A DNA stretch of 64,000 nucleotides, taken from the NCBI RefSeq assembly GCF_022352055.1, contig NZ_JAKRWM010000005.1:1-64000 (forward strand), written 5' to 3'. Under the pieces are notes generated by a model. It made no database searches. It saw only the letters and a program-made list of their open reading frames with translations, and was not told the origin of the DNA. The stretch's first letter is position 1. The number at the start of each line of letters is the position of its first letter. Origin of the DNA: Cohnella mopanensis (GTDB taxonomy: Bacteria > Bacillota > Bacilli > Paenibacillales > Paenibacillaceae). This document shows positions 8,405 to 17,138 of this stretch, piece after piece. A program made the translations under genes and the position numbers.

Positions 8405-9808
8405 TTAGGTAGACGATCGCAACGACACTCGCTTGGAGCGTTGCCATTCCCCCTCGCGGGCAGGCCCAATCCCGCGATCTAACGTATAGACGACTTTGCC
8501 GCGGCTCATCGTCAGCATGACCCGACAGCGGAACTCGTTCCCCGCGTACACGCTTTGCCGATGTCGATAGAGCAGATGCTCGGGCCGAAGGACGTAAGGA
8601 GCGTCCGGATTCACCAAGACAATATCCGCATCGGAACCGATCGCCAGCCTTCCCTTCCGGGGAAATAACCCGAATCTCTTCGCCGGCCCTTCGGAGAGCA
8701 GCTTAGACAATAAAGGAAGCGGCAACCCCCTTTCAAAATGCCCTTCGTCTATGATCAACTCCAGCGTGCTTTGCGCACCGGAAATCCCGCCCCAGACCGC
8801 GAAGTAATCGTCCCCGTCCAGCTTCATCGAAGGGGGACAGGGAGAATGGTCGGAAGCGATCATATCGACTTTGCCTTCCGCTATTCTCGCCCATAACCCT
8901 TCCCTTTCCCTTAGGCCGCGAATTGGCCGAGCGCATTTAGCTAAGGGGCCAAGCCTCTCCAAGTCTTCCTCCGTAAACATCAAATAATGGGGACACGTTT
9001 CTACCGTCACATTGACGCCGTTCAATTTCGCTTCCCAGATCAGATCGACGGCCTGAGGGCAGCTAATATGAACCAAGTGCAGCGGACATTCCGTCCGTTC
9101 CGCGAACAAAAGCACCCGGCGTACCGCATCCAATTCCGCAGCCAGCGGCCTGGAATCGAGAAAATCGCGCACGCTTCTCTTAGGCCGTCCGTCGAATTTC
9201 TCGGACAAGGCAACGATGATTTCCTCGCTTTCCGCATGTACCGCTAACACTTTATTTTTACCGGCGATGACCTTCATTCCTTCGAACAACGCAATATCGT
9301 CGACCTGTTTAAAGCAACCTCCCCCCGTCTCTCCTGGAGATGACATGAAGGCTTTGAATCCGATCACTCCGGCATCCGCCAGCGCTTCCAGATCGTCCAG
9401 ATTGTCTGGAACGAGTCCGCCCCATAACGCGTAATCGATATAGGTTCCCGCGGATTTCGCCTTTTCCAGCTTTTGATTCATCGCTTCTACCGTGACCGTC
9501 GGAGGGAGCCCATTAAGAGGCATGTCGATAAAAGTGGTACATCCCCCTGCCGCCAACGCCGCCGAACCGCTCTCGAAGCCTTCCCACTCGCCCAATCCCG
9601 GTTCATTCAGATGAACATGCGCATCGACGGCTCCCGCCATCACGTAAAGCCCTTGCGCGTCTATTGTTTGCTCAGAAGAAATTTGAATATCCGGGGCAAT
9701 CGCTACGATAACGCCGTCTTGGATCCCAACATCCGCGACGCGAACCCCGTCCGGCAGCACGACTTCTCCTCCTTTAATGATCACATCCAACCGAACCTCT
9801 TCCCCCAT
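8405..9808 (-). CDS. allB: Allantoinase (cyclic amidohydrolase family)
   Basis: 467 residues from the ATG at 9808; the ATG six codons earlier overlaps the GGAGG ribosome site. Amidohydrolase TIM barrel: metal ligands in DAHVHLNEPG (about 60), the carboxylatable lysine in GFKAFMSSPG (about 149), HAESEEI, HISCPQAVDLI and the aspartate in SDHSPCPPS. The GEWEGFESGSAALAAGG segment is typical of allantoinase rather than dihydroorotase. It opens allantoin to allantoate in purine nitrogen recovery. No other purine-catabolic gene is near, so it is a solitary gene. A perfect 25-bp inverted repeat lies directly upstream of the ribosome site. Hydantoinase activity is a lesser alternative. Confidence 0.88.
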   Translation of the reverse strand: MGEEVRLDVIIKGGEVVLPDGVRVADVGIQDGVIVAIAPDIQISSEQTIDAQGLYVMAGAVDAHVHLNEPGLGEWEGFESGSAALAAGGCTTFIDMPLNGLPPTVTVEAMNQKLEKAKSAGTYIDYALWGGLVPDNLDDLEALADAGVIGFKAFMSSPGETGGGCFKQVDDIALFEGMKVIAGKNKVLAVHAESEEIIVALSEKFDGRPKRSVRDFLDSRPLAAELDAVRRVLLFAERTECPLHLVHISCPQAVDLIWEAKLNGVNVTVETCPHYLMFTEEDLERLGPLAKCARPIRGLREREGLWARIAEGKVDMIASDHSPCPPSMKLDGDDYFAVWGGISGAQSTLELIIDEGHFERGLPLPLLSKLLSEGPAKRFGLFPRKGRLAIGSDADIVLVNPDAPYVLRPEHLLYRHRQSVYAGNEFRCRVMLTMSRGKVVYTLDRGIGPAREGEWQRSKRVSLRSST

Positions 9809-9829
9809 ATTCAATCCCTCCTGCATCCC

Positions 9830-9882
9830 AAACTAAAGCCTAGTTTATGTTATATAATATAACATAAACTAGGCTTTAGTTT
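9830..9882. repeat. 53-bp near-perfect palindrome (25-bp arms, 3-bp loop)
   Basis: The left arm starts AAACTAAAGCCTAGTTTATG and ends TTATA; the right arm is its exact complement, with TAA in the centre. It stands between corA and allB, ending a few bases before the allB ribosome site. It has no T-run, so it is not an ordinary terminator. It could be an operator with TATAAT in its centre, a translation-blocking leader hairpin, or a remnant of a small mobile element. Confidence 0.85.
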
Positions 9883-9957
9883 TGAGAAGGAATTCATTAT
9901 TCTTCTTTTATGTAATATTTAGTTACATTATCATCCCATAGAAAATGTCCCTACCGA

Positions 9958-10911
9958 TTAATCGAACCATCCTTTGCGTTTAAACCACAAATACATCCCC
10001 ACGCCCAGAACCATCATGACTCCAATGACGACGTAGTAGCTTGCGGTCCATTTAAGCTCAGGCATATTAACGAAATTCATACCGTAAACACCGGCTATAA
10101 AGGTTAGCGGCATGAAAATGGTCGTAATGACCGTTAACGTCTTCATAATCGCGTTCATTCGATTCGAGCGCAAGGAGTCATAGCTATCCCGAAGATCAGC
10201 CGTCATCTCGCGATTGGACTCGATCATCTCCGTCAGCTTCAACAAATGATCGTAAATGTCCGTAAAATAAGCGTATTGGTCTTTAACGCCTTGAATCTTG
10301 TCGGAGTTAATGACCCGATATAACAAATCCCTCATCGGAATAACCGTGCGCCTTATTCTAAGCAGATCCGAACGAATATCATAAATCTGCTCGGTTTTCT
10401 CCTGAATGTCAGTTCTGTTCTCCCCTTGATCCTCCAGCTCGTTAAGCTGATCCTCTATCTTATACAAGGTCGGAAAATAGTTGTCGACTAACTTGTCCAC
10501 GATCAAATAAGCCACGTAGTTATGGTCCCTGTCCTTGCGGAAACCCGGGTCCTGCATTCTGCGCCAAGCCTCTTCCACTTCCTGCGAATGGCTCAAGTGG
10601 AACGTTACGATTCCTCGCGGCCCCCAGAAAAAATCCACTTCCTCCGCTTTAAGCGTCTCGGGATGCAGAGCGTGCAAAACGAAAAAGTTCGTCTCCTCGT
10701 AATGGTCTATCTTAGGCCGTTGAAGGAGATGCATGCAGTCTTCGATCGCTAGCGGATGAAAATGAAAATAACTGTCCAGAAGATGAACTTCTTCGTCCGT
10801 TGGACAGTCGAAATCGACCCAAAACCATTTGATATTGTCGTTCATCAGGTTATGAAGGGGAATGTCCACCAATAGTTCCTGCTTTTCCGTTACCGCCATT
10901 ATCCGAAGCAA
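9958..10911 (-). CDS. corA: CorA-family magnesium/divalent cation transporter
   Basis: 317 residues starting at TTG, with GAGGTG eight bases upstream; the ATG at codon 5 is a possible alternative. A long cytoplasmic domain (1-about 250, rich in helices: DYFPTLYKIEDQLNELEDQ, DIRSDLLRIRRTVIPMRDLLYRV) precedes two membrane helices at the C-terminus. The hallmark pore signature YGMNF lies at the end of the first helix (TFIAGVYGMNFVNMPEL). The basic tail WFKRKGWFD is usual. It forms a pentameric Mg2+ channel. Its promoter has good consensus; I saw no M-box-like leader. Confidence 0.93.
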   Translation of the reverse strand: MLRIMAVTEKQELLVDIPLHNLMNDNIKWFWVDFDCPTDEEVHLLDSYFHFHPLAIEDCMHLLQRPKIDHYEETNFFVLHALHPETLKAEEVDFFWGPRGIVTFHLSHSQEVEEAWRRMQDPGFRKDRDHNYVAYLIVDKLVDNYFPTLYKIEDQLNELEDQGENRTDIQEKTEQIYDIRSDLLRIRRTVIPMRDLLYRVINSDKIQGVKDQYAYFTDIYDHLLKLTEMIESNREMTADLRDSYDSLRSNRMNAIMKTLTVITTIFMPLTFIAGVYGMNFVNMPELKWTASYYVVIGVMMVLGVGMYLWFKRKGWFD

Positions 10912-10932
10912 TTCGCCTCACCTCTAACGTAC

Positions 10933-10962
10933 ATTATGCTCCGTAATGGCAGGAGTTGGCAA
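10933..10962 (-). promoter_or_regulatory. corA promoter
   Basis: Minus strand TTGCCA (10962-10957), an 18-base spacer and CATAAT (10938-10933) form a good sigma-A promoter only about 22 bases before the corA start, so the leader is very short. Confidence 0.6.
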
Positions 10963-10993
10963 CCTGCGTCTGGGGTACCAACCCCCGTACAGC

Positions 10994-11036
10994 AAAGACG
11001 CGCTGCCGAGATGAGTCTACTCGACAGCGCGTCTTA
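10994..11036 (-). terminator. Terminator-like hairpin after the GH105 gene
   Basis: Arms AAGACGCGCTG and CAGCGCGTCTT with a CGAG/CTCG extension; on the minus strand it is followed by TTTGCTG. It closes the importer-GH105 operon. Confidence 0.7.
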
Positions 11037-11041
11037 TGAAT

Positions 11042-12073
11042 TCAATATGGATTTTTACGAACGTTCAGCACATCGCATAAGAAGGCCAGCGTCAGCCCTT
11101 GCCCCCAGCCTTGAATACGCTTGTCGGGAACCCCCTTGTAACCCGCAGCATCCTGCATGACGGCAGTGCCTGCAGACACTCCGGTTACCGTGCCGTCCTC
11201 CGTGATCTGGGCAACGATTCCGTCGATGGATCGTTGCGTATATTTGTTATACAAGCGCCCTTTCGTCAGCAACGCGGCAGCGATCCCCGCTGATCCCGAT
11301 GTCTCCAGCGGAGAGGTCGGATCATCCAATATCGTATGCCATAATCCGGATTCATCCTGCAGCCGCACTAACGAGCTCAATTGGTCGCGCAACGAGCCTT
11401 CGATGACCATGAAGTTCGGAAGATCGACCGGCACGATATCCAGTGCCCGCGCCATCGTCAGCGCCGCCCAAGAGTTGCCGCGCGCCCAGTGAACGCCTGA
11501 CATATGATTACCGGCAATATTGTCCCAACCGTGATAATAGAGATTGGTCGTGGCGTTCTGAAGTACATTCTCATGTCCATGATATTGACGTAATCCATCG
11601 GCGAAATAATCGTCTCTATTCAACAGCTTGCCAATCCGAAGCAGGAAGTACCCCGCCATGAACATCGTGTCTACCCAGGCTTGCTCCGGGAAATTATACG
11701 TTTCGGAATTGACCGTATGCTGGAAAATACCATCCCCGAACCTTACCGCTTCATGCGTCAAATACTCCGCCATCTCTTTTGCCGTCTCAATATAACGTTC
11801 GTCCTTCGTAACTTCATAGAGCGTAAGCAACGAATGCCCGATCGATACTCCGTTTACGGACAGCTTAGGCAGCCCTTCCTCCATATTTTCGTCTACCCAA
11901 GCTTTTAACCGCTCCAGATACTCCGCTTTCCCCGTTGCCGCATACGCTTCGCACACTCCGTAGAAAGCTACGCCCCCGGGCCAATCCCAGCTAAAGTCCA
12001 TCCGGAACGTCCGGTCTACTACGCGATCGATGACTTCGATAATTTCGTTATCGTTAAATTGTAATGCAGGCAT
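11042..12073 (-). CDS. Unsaturated rhamnogalacturonyl hydrolase (GH105/GH88 family)
   Basis: 343 residues from the ATG at 12073 (GGAGGG upstream; an in-frame TTG overlaps that site). (alpha/alpha)6 barrel protein like YteR/YesR of B. subtilis. The catalytic aspartate region WVDTMFMAGYFLLRIGK is conserved, along with HWARGNSWAALTMARAL and DESGLWHTILDDP. It removes the unsaturated galacturonate left by rhamnogalacturonan lyases and has no signal peptide, so it acts in the cytoplasm on imported oligosaccharides. Last gene of the operon permease-permease-GH105, which fits its substrate. Exact specificity cannot be read from the sequence. Confidence 0.88.
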   Translation of the reverse strand: MPALQFNDNEIIEVIDRVVDRTFRMDFSWDWPGGVAFYGVCEAYAATGKAEYLERLKAWVDENMEEGLPKLSVNGVSIGHSLLTLYEVTKDERYIETAKEMAEYLTHEAVRFGDGIFQHTVNSETYNFPEQAWVDTMFMAGYFLLRIGKLLNRDDYFADGLRQYHGHENVLQNATTNLYYHGWDNIAGNHMSGVHWARGNSWAALTMARALDIVPVDLPNFMVIEGSLRDQLSSLVRLQDESGLWHTILDDPTSPLETSGSAGIAAALLTKGRLYNKYTQRSIDGIVAQITEDGTVTGVSAGTAVMQDAAGYKGVPDKRIQGWGQGLTLAFLCDVLNVRKNPY

Positions 12074-12097
12074 GGTGTCTGCTCCCTCCAATGTGAA

Positions 12098-12943
12098 TTA
12101 CCCCTTTAAGCCGCTTGTGCTGATACCTTCGACGATATACTTCTGGAAAATAAAGAAGATAACGAATACCGGTACGAGAGACAGCGTCGACATCGCGAAC
12201 ATTCCGCCCCAGTTGTTAAGAGACTCTCCATCGAGGAAAAGCTTTAGCGCCAGCGATACCGGATATAAATCCGGCTTATTCAAATAGAGCAGCGGGTGAA
12301 GGAAGTCCTCCCACGTCCAGTAGAAAGAGAAGATAGCGGACGTCATCAGCGCAGGCACGATTAACGGCAGGATGATCTTGAAGAAAATCCCGTATTTGCT
12401 ACACCCGTCGATCTTCGCCGCCTCATCGAGATCAACCGGAACCGTCCGGATGAACTGCATGATCAGGAAAATGAAAAACGGAATACCTAGAAACTGTGGC
12501 ACGATGATCGGCTTGAACGACTGCAACCAGCCGAGCTCCGAGAACATGATAAATTGCGGAATGATCGTAACGTCGCGCGGCAGCATCAAGGTCAGCATCA
12601 TGCATCCGAACCATAAGCCCTTGCCGAAGAACGGGATGCGCGCGAACGCATAGGCAACCAATCCAGAGCTGACTACCGCGCCTATCGTAGAGAGAATAAC
12701 GATAATAAACGAATTTTTGAAAAACGTTCCGAAAGAATTGCCCGCGAATCCGGCCCATCCGGTTACGTAGTTGTCCCATTCGAGGCGGCTTGGAATCAGG
12801 CTATACGCCGTCGTGAAAATTTCGTCGTTAGGTTTTAGCGAGCTGACGATCAGCCATAAAATCGGATAAAACATGCAGAACGCCAATCCGCCGACGAGGA
12901 GATGATAAGAAAGCGACTTCCATCTTTTGCGCGAGATCGCCAT
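12098..12943 (-). CDS. Sugar ABC transporter permease (MalG/YtcP-type)
   Basis: 281 residues with six predicted membrane helices. The EAA loop motif [20 protein letters not shown] marks the coupling site for the ATPase. A binding-protein-dependent inner-membrane permease of the carbohydrate uptake 1 family, paired with the next gene one base away. With the lipoprotein at 14111 it makes one importer, probably for rhamnogalacturonan oligosaccharides, judged by the adjacent GH105 and acetylesterase. No ATPase gene is in the operon. Confidence 0.92.
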   Translation of the reverse strand: MAISRKRWKSLSYHLLVGGLAFCMFYPILWLIVSSLKPNDEIFTTAYSLIPSRLEWDNYVTGWAGFAGNSFGTFFKNSFIIVILSTIGAVVSSGLVAYAFARIPFFGKGLWFGCMMLTLMLPRDVTIIPQFIMFSELGWLQSFKPIIVPQFLGIPFFIFLIMQFIRTVPVDLDEAAKIDGCSKYGIFFKIILPLIVPALMTSAIFSFYWTWEDFLHPLLYLNKPDLYPVSLALKLFLDGESLNNWGGMFAMSTLSLVPVFVIFFIFQKYIVEGISTSGLKG

Positions 12944-12944
12944 G

Positions 12945-13844
12945 TTATTTGTCTCCTTTCGATTCGTAGTGCACCCAGTAGCGCGACGATTGGAAAATAA
13001 GCAGAGTAACGATACCGATCACGATCAGCGCTACCCAAGCCATTGCCGACGCATAACCCATCTCGTAGAAGACGAACGCTCTTTTATAAAGATAGAGGGA
13101 GTACAGCAAAGTTTCATCGAGCGGACCGCCTTCGCCTCTGGAAATAATGTAAGCTGGCGTGAAGGTCATGAACGCGGAGATCGTCTGCATGATCAGGTTA
13201 AACAGGATAATCGGACTAAGCAGCGGAAGCGTAATCTTGAAAAACTGGCGTACCTTATTCGCTCCGTCGACGCTTGCGGCTTCGTAATAATCTTTCGGAA
13301 TGTTCTTGAGCCCCGCCAGGAAGATCAGCATCGACGAGCCGAACTGCCAGACGGACAAGGCGATCAGCGTCCATAATGCCGTTGAAGGATTACCGATCCA
13401 AGACGTATCCGATTCGATTCCGATCAAACCAAGAGCCGAGTTGACCAACCCCTGATCTCCGAACACTTGCGACCACAGAATCGATACCGCGACGCTACCG
13501 CCGATCAGCGATGGAAGATAATAAGCCGAACGGTATAGTCCGATACCGGAGATCGCTTTGTTCAGCAACATCGCGACTCCTAGCGCGAACGCGAGCCTTA
13601 ATGGCACGCTGGCAAATACGTAATTAAGCGTGACGGAAATCGATTTCATATACTTCTCGTCGTCCGTAAACATCTTGTGGTAATTGTCGAACCCTACCCA
13701 GCTTGGCGCCTCCAGCAGGTTGTAATCCGTGAAGGAGTAATAAAGAGAGGAGAACACCGGGTAAACGATAAACACAAGGAAACCCAGGATGAAGGGGGAG
13801 GCGAACAAGTAGCCCACCACATGGTTATTTTCGCGTAGTTTCAT
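12945..13844 (-). CDS. Sugar ABC transporter permease (MalF/LacF-type)
   Basis: 299 residues, six membrane helices, with the first at about 13-33 ([20 protein letters not shown]). The EAA loop reads [21 protein letters not shown]. First gene of the permease-permease-GH105 unit. Its own promoter region (13892-13948) matches, at the same spacing, the region before the solute-binding gene, so both units probably answer to the adjacent YesN-type regulator. A cre-like site lies 28 bases upstream of the start. Confidence 0.92.
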   Translation of the reverse strand: MKLRENNHVVGYLFASPFILGFLVFIVYPVFSSLYYSFTDYNLLEAPSWVGFDNYHKMFTDDEKYMKSISVTLNYVFASVPLRLAFALGVAMLLNKAISGIGLYRSAYYLPSLIGGSVAVSILWSQVFGDQGLVNSALGLIGIESDTSWIGNPSTALWTLIALSVWQFGSSMLIFLAGLKNIPKDYYEAASVDGANKVRQFFKITLPLLSPIILFNLIMQTISAFMTFTPAYIISRGEGGPLDETLLYSLYLYKRAFVFYEMGYASAMAWVALIVIGIVTLLIFQSSRYWVHYESKGDK

Positions 13845-13871
13845 GATTTCAGCTCCTTGGGCATATCAGAC

Positions 13872-13887
13872 TCGTAAGCGTTTACTT
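13872..13887. promoter_or_regulatory. cre-like site (CcpA) before the permease operon
   Basis: TCGTAAGCGTTTACTT resembles the CcpA operator TGNAANCGNTTNCA. It lies just downstream of the predicted -10 box, a usual place for roadblock repression. Confidence 0.6.
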
Positions 13888-13891
13888 ATAC

Positions 13892-13948
13892 TCCTATTAT
13901 GAAGTTCTGAACCGCACATCTGAATGCAAAAAACCGTTGTTTTTGTTC
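13892..13948 (-). promoter_or_regulatory. Putative YesN-type activator promoter, copy 2
   Basis: Minus strand GAACAAAAACAACGGTTTTT starts at 13948. A second CGGTTCAG half lies about 22 bases on, and CATAATAGGA ends the element. It aligns without gaps over 57 bases with 15515-15571. The -35 area is poor, which suits an AraC-type activator. Confidence 0.6.
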
Positions 13949-14061
13949 AAATTGCAGACATGGTAGGTTGGGGGTATCCGTCAATTGGATCCAGCGTTAG
14001 AATAGCGCGGCTTTTCCGCTTTAAATCGCCGTTTGCAAGTAATCCTGTGCGGGGTGCGCAA

Positions 14062-14098
14062 CAAAAAACCGAGCCTGCGACGATCGCAGACCCGGCTT
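14062..14098 (-). terminator. Terminator after the solute-binding protein gene
   Basis: Minus strand CCGGGTCTGCGA / TCGCAGGCTCGG pairs with two G-U wobbles and is followed by TTTTTTG. It separates the binding-protein gene from the permease unit. Confidence 0.8.
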
Positions 14099-14110
14099 GC
14101 TTAAGGCAAC

Positions 14111-15466
14111 TTATTTTTTGTTCTTAGCAAGAATTTTGTTTGCTTCTTCACGGAACTTAGCCGCGCCTTCTTCAACAGTTGTCTTCTTGTAAAGAATTTG
14201 TTCGGCTACGTCTTTCAACAATTTGTCGACTTCGACGGCTCCAACCGGATTCGGAGGATCCATCTGGCTGCTGTTCTGTTCAGCCCAAGCCACATAGTCG
14301 AACACTTTAGCTTGATCAGGAGTCAGGCTTGGCTTCAGCGCTTCCTTCACTTTGGAGGAAACCGGTACGCCGCGCTCGCCCATGATGATTTTGTTCGCTT
14401 CGATATCATTAACCCAGAAGCTGATGAATTTCGCCGCTTCTTCTTTGACTTTCGAGTTTTTGGAGATAGAGAAGTACATGCTCGGTTTCAGGAACAAAGC
14501 TTTGTTGTCGTTCCAGCCTGGTACAGGCAAGATTTCGAAAGGACGTTTCGCTACACTGGATGAAAGAATATATTGGTTGGACCAGCCCCATGTGCTGACT
14601 GCGTTACCAAGCTCAAGTTCGCCGTCTTCCGGCGTACCTTTCTTCTGAGCCAATTTATCAAGAGACAACAGATTGCCATTGTCATACCAAGATTTGTACA
14701 TGGTATAGAAGTCGATGAACGGTTTATCGTCGGTATAGCCTAAGCTTGTGCCGTCAGCAGCATACATGTGCTGGCCTTGGCCTCTCAGGTAGAACGGGAA
14801 GAATACGTCATGGCGAAGATCTTGAGTCAAAATTTTGCCTTGCGATTTCATGATAGGTCCAAGCTTAGTGAAGTCATCCCACGTCCAATCTTGCGTCGGC
14901 ATCGTGCCGCCGGCTTTCTCCAGCATCTCTTTATCAATGACAGCCAAGAGAGCATTGGAGCCCAAGTTCATCGCGAACAATTGATCGCCGATTTTACCGC
15001 CGGACAATGAAGCTTCGCTGATGGAGCTGACATCGATTGTGCCGTTCTGCGTATACGGAGTCAAATCTTCTAATTGTCCGCGTCCGCCGTATTGCGAGAG
15101 GTAAGAGATATCCATCTGAATGACGTCAGGAAGATTGCCTGCAGCCGCGTTCGGCGCGAGTTTCTTCCAGTGATCGTCGAAGGAAGCATACTCAGGTTCG
15201 ATCGTCACGTGCGGGTTAAGCGACTCGTACAATTCGATGACTTTAAGCGTGTAGTCATGACGGGCTTGACCGCCCCACCAAGCGACGCGTAGAGTAACCG
15301 GATCCTTCTTATCGCCTTCCGATGCTTTAGGAGACGCTTCTCCAGAGCTTGTTGCTGGCGATGATGCCGGTGCCGAGCTGGCCGCTTCTTTGTTGTTATT
15401 GGAGCCGCATCCGATCATGCTAATGACTAAAGCAAGCATTACTAACCCCGTTAGTGCTTTTTTCAT
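14111..15466 (-). CDS. Sugar ABC transporter solute-binding lipoprotein (family 1)
   Basis: 451 residues. A lipoprotein signal peptide with lipobox ISMIGC gives Cys20, followed by a Ser/Ala/Pro-rich linker. The mature part has the family 1 extracellular fold (TLRVAWWGGQARHDYTLKVIELYE, later MGERGVPVSSKVKEALKPSLT). Anchored to the outer face of the membrane, it delivers sugars to the 12098-13844 permeases. It has its own terminator and promoter, so it can be made in excess of the permeases. Oligosaccharide type is inferred from neighbours (GH105, rhamnogalacturonan acetylesterase). Confidence 0.92.
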   Translation of the reverse strand: MKKALTGLVMLALVISMIGCGSNNNKEAASSAPASSPATSSGEASPKASEGDKKDPVTLRVAWWGGQARHDYTLKVIELYESLNPHVTIEPEYASFDDHWKKLAPNAAAGNLPDVIQMDISYLSQYGGRGQLEDLTPYTQNGTIDVSSISEASLSGGKIGDQLFAMNLGSNALLAVIDKEMLEKAGGTMPTQDWTWDDFTKLGPIMKSQGKILTQDLRHDVFFPFYLRGQGQHMYAADGTSLGYTDDKPFIDFYTMYKSWYDNGNLLSLDKLAQKKGTPEDGELELGNAVSTWGWSNQYILSSSVAKRPFEILPVPGWNDNKALFLKPSMYFSISKNSKVKEEAAKFISFWVNDIEANKIIMGERGVPVSSKVKEALKPSLTPDQAKVFDYVAWAEQNSSQMDPPNPVGAVEVDKLLKDVAEQILYKKTTVEEGAAKFREEANKILAKNKK

Positions 15467-15498
15467 TTTTAGTCCTCCCCTGAGCTTTGAGTAATTAT

Positions 15499-15513
15499 TG
15501 ATAGTGCTTACAT
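15499..15513. promoter_or_regulatory. cre-like site before the solute-binding gene
   Basis: TGATAGTGCTTACAT reads ATGTAAGCACTATCA on the minus strand, a CcpA-type site with one core mismatch (CA for CG). It lies just after the -10 box, as in the permease unit. Confidence 0.5.
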
Positions 15514-15514
15514 T

Positions 15515-15571
15515 TCCTATTATCAGCGGGATAGACCGAAAGCGTAATCCAAAAAACCGTGCTGTTTGTTC
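15515..15571 (-). promoter_or_regulatory. Putative YesN-type activator promoter, copy 1
   Basis: Minus strand GAACAAACAGCACGGTTTTT begins at 15571, overlapping the stop codon of the regulator gene. A second CGGTCTA half lies 21 bases on, and GATAATAGGA ends the element. Same length and spacing as 13892-13948, and in both cases about 104 bases from GAAC to the start codon. Confidence 0.6.
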
Positions 15572-17135
15572 AAAAACCAGAGTTGTCCGGAAGCTTCATA
15601 TATTCGGATGGGGTGCAGCCCATTTGTTTTTTGAACACTTGGCTGAAGTACTGGGGATTATCTCCAAAGCCTAGCATTTCGGCCATTTCGAATATTTTTA
15701 TATCCGGGTCCTTCGCCATGAACTCCGTCGCTTTTTTGATTCTCGCCTTCACGACGTAGTTGGAAAACTTCTCTCCCGTTTCTTTTTTAAATAACTTACC
15801 TAAATAGTCCGCGTTCATGTAGAGCATTTCGCTAGCTACCTGGTTAAGAGACAATTCGGAATTTCCCAACTGGCTGTCCACGATATCAATCACTTTGCGA
15901 ACGATCGAAGTATGCTTGACCACGTTGCGATCATAGTGATACTGCACGAGCTCGCGAACCGTCTCTTCCAACAATTGTTGAATCGCTTGCAGCGTGTTCA
16001 ACTCAACAAGCTCGGACAACCGTCCGTAATATCGGTTGATCTGCTGCGGGTCACCTAAGCGCAACAAAGAGACGAACTGCTGGATGACGTACGTTTTCGT
16101 CACATGGATATCAAGCTTAGCCTGCTTAAGCCCAGTCATTAAATTTGCCAACGCCTGCTCGGCTTCTTCCTTGTGACCGGACTGTACCGGCATCGTCAAC
16201 TTCTCTTCTTCGAAGTTAAAATTGCCTATCATCTCGGGCCCTCGCGCCCCCGTATCCTTGCGCGTGATCAAGCCCCCTTCGCCAAGATAGAACCGGTAGT
16301 TCAGGCTCTGCAGCGTTTCCTGGTACAAGCTGCGCGCTCGAGTAATGCGGTCGGGTTCGCTCAAGGCGATCGTCACGTCCAACTTGTAATAATGCTGGAA
16401 GGTATCACGAATTTCATGAATCCGCCGGTAAAGTTCGGGCAGATCTAGCGTATCTTCGACGAGGACGAGTACGTGATCCCCGATCGTCGTGCTGAGCAAC
16501 GTCGTATCCAACAAATCCTCGGCAATGTTGTTGACCGCGAACAGATGCTCGAATTCCACGACTGCCCCCTCTAGCTGGAACAGGAGCAAGCGCACCGGAC
16601 GTTCGAACTCGAATTGAAATAGCTCGCGATAGTAATCCCAGTCTCTGCTCCCGTAGGTTTTGTTCGTGACGAATTCCTTCAGCACTTGTTGTTTCAAATG
16701 CGGTATCGCCTTTTGCAGCCCTTGCTTGATCGTGCTGACGAACCGTTCCCGTTGCTTGTCCGAGTCCAGTTCCGATACGATTTCCGATAGAGCTTCGGCG
16801 ATCTTATTCTCGTTCGTCGGCTTCAGTAAATAGTGTTTGACGCCATATTGCATGGCGCGGCTCGCATAATCGAACTCTCCGAAGCCGGAGAGCAGCACGA
16901 ATCGGATATCCGGATCAGCCTGATGTACGGCAGCTACGAGCTCCAACCCGTCCATTCCCGGCATGCGTATATCGCTCACAACGATGTCGGGCTTAAGCTC
17001 CTTGATCCGTTCATAAGCCTCTACTCCGTTAGGAGCCGTTCCGATCAACTCCGTGCCGAGCGATGACCAGTCGATCATCTGCGATATGCCATCAATAATA
17101 ATTTTCTCGTCGTCTACTAGCATCACTTTGTACAT
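15570..17135 (-). CDS. Response regulator, AraC-type DNA-binding (YesN-like)
   Basis: 521 residues. Receiver domain 1-about 120 with acidic pocket LVDDE (6-10), phosphoacceptor aspartate in VVSDIRMPGMDG (about 55) and the conserved lysine in YLLKPTNE. A variable middle region (about 130-400) is followed by an AraC double helix-turn-helix (about 415-515: LSLNQVASEMLYMNADYLGKLFKKE ... MAEMLGFGDNPQYFSQVFKKQMG). Three bases after the histidine kinase gene, so it is the cognate regulator. It probably activates the neighbouring importer units; matching 57-bp elements lie before both. Confidence 0.93.
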   Translation of the reverse strand: MYKVMLVDDEKIIIDGISQMIDWSSLGTELIGTAPNGVEAYERIKELKPDIVVSDIRMPGMDGLELVAAVHQADPDIRFVLLSGFGEFDYASRAMQYGVKHYLLKPTNENKIAEALSEIVSELDSDKQRERFVSTIKQGLQKAIPHLKQQVLKEFVTNKTYGSRDWDYYRELFQFEFERPVRLLLFQLEGAVVEFEHLFAVNNIAEDLLDTTLLSTTIGDHVLVLVEDTLDLPELYRRIHEIRDTFQHYYKLDVTIALSEPDRITRARSLYQETLQSLNYRFYLGEGGLITRKDTGARGPEMIGNFNFEEEKLTMPVQSGHKEEAEQALANLMTGLKQAKLDIHVTKTYVIQQFVSLLRLGDPQQINRYYGRLSELVELNTLQAIQQLLEETVRELVQYHYDRNVVKHTSIVRKVIDIVDSQLGNSELSLNQVASEMLYMNADYLGKLFKKETGEKFSNYVVKARIKKATEFMAKDPDIKIFEMAEMLGFGDNPQYFSQVFKKQMGCTPSEYMKLPDNSGF

Positions 17136-17138
17136 CGT

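Noticed and set aside
10912..10993. Mg-sensing riboswitch before corA
   Set aside because: The predicted promoter lies about 22 bases before the start, leaving no room for a leader structure.
13949..14061. Possible gene in the gap between permease and binding-protein genes
   Set aside because: No ribosome site or protein-like frame; only the promoter and terminator are supported.
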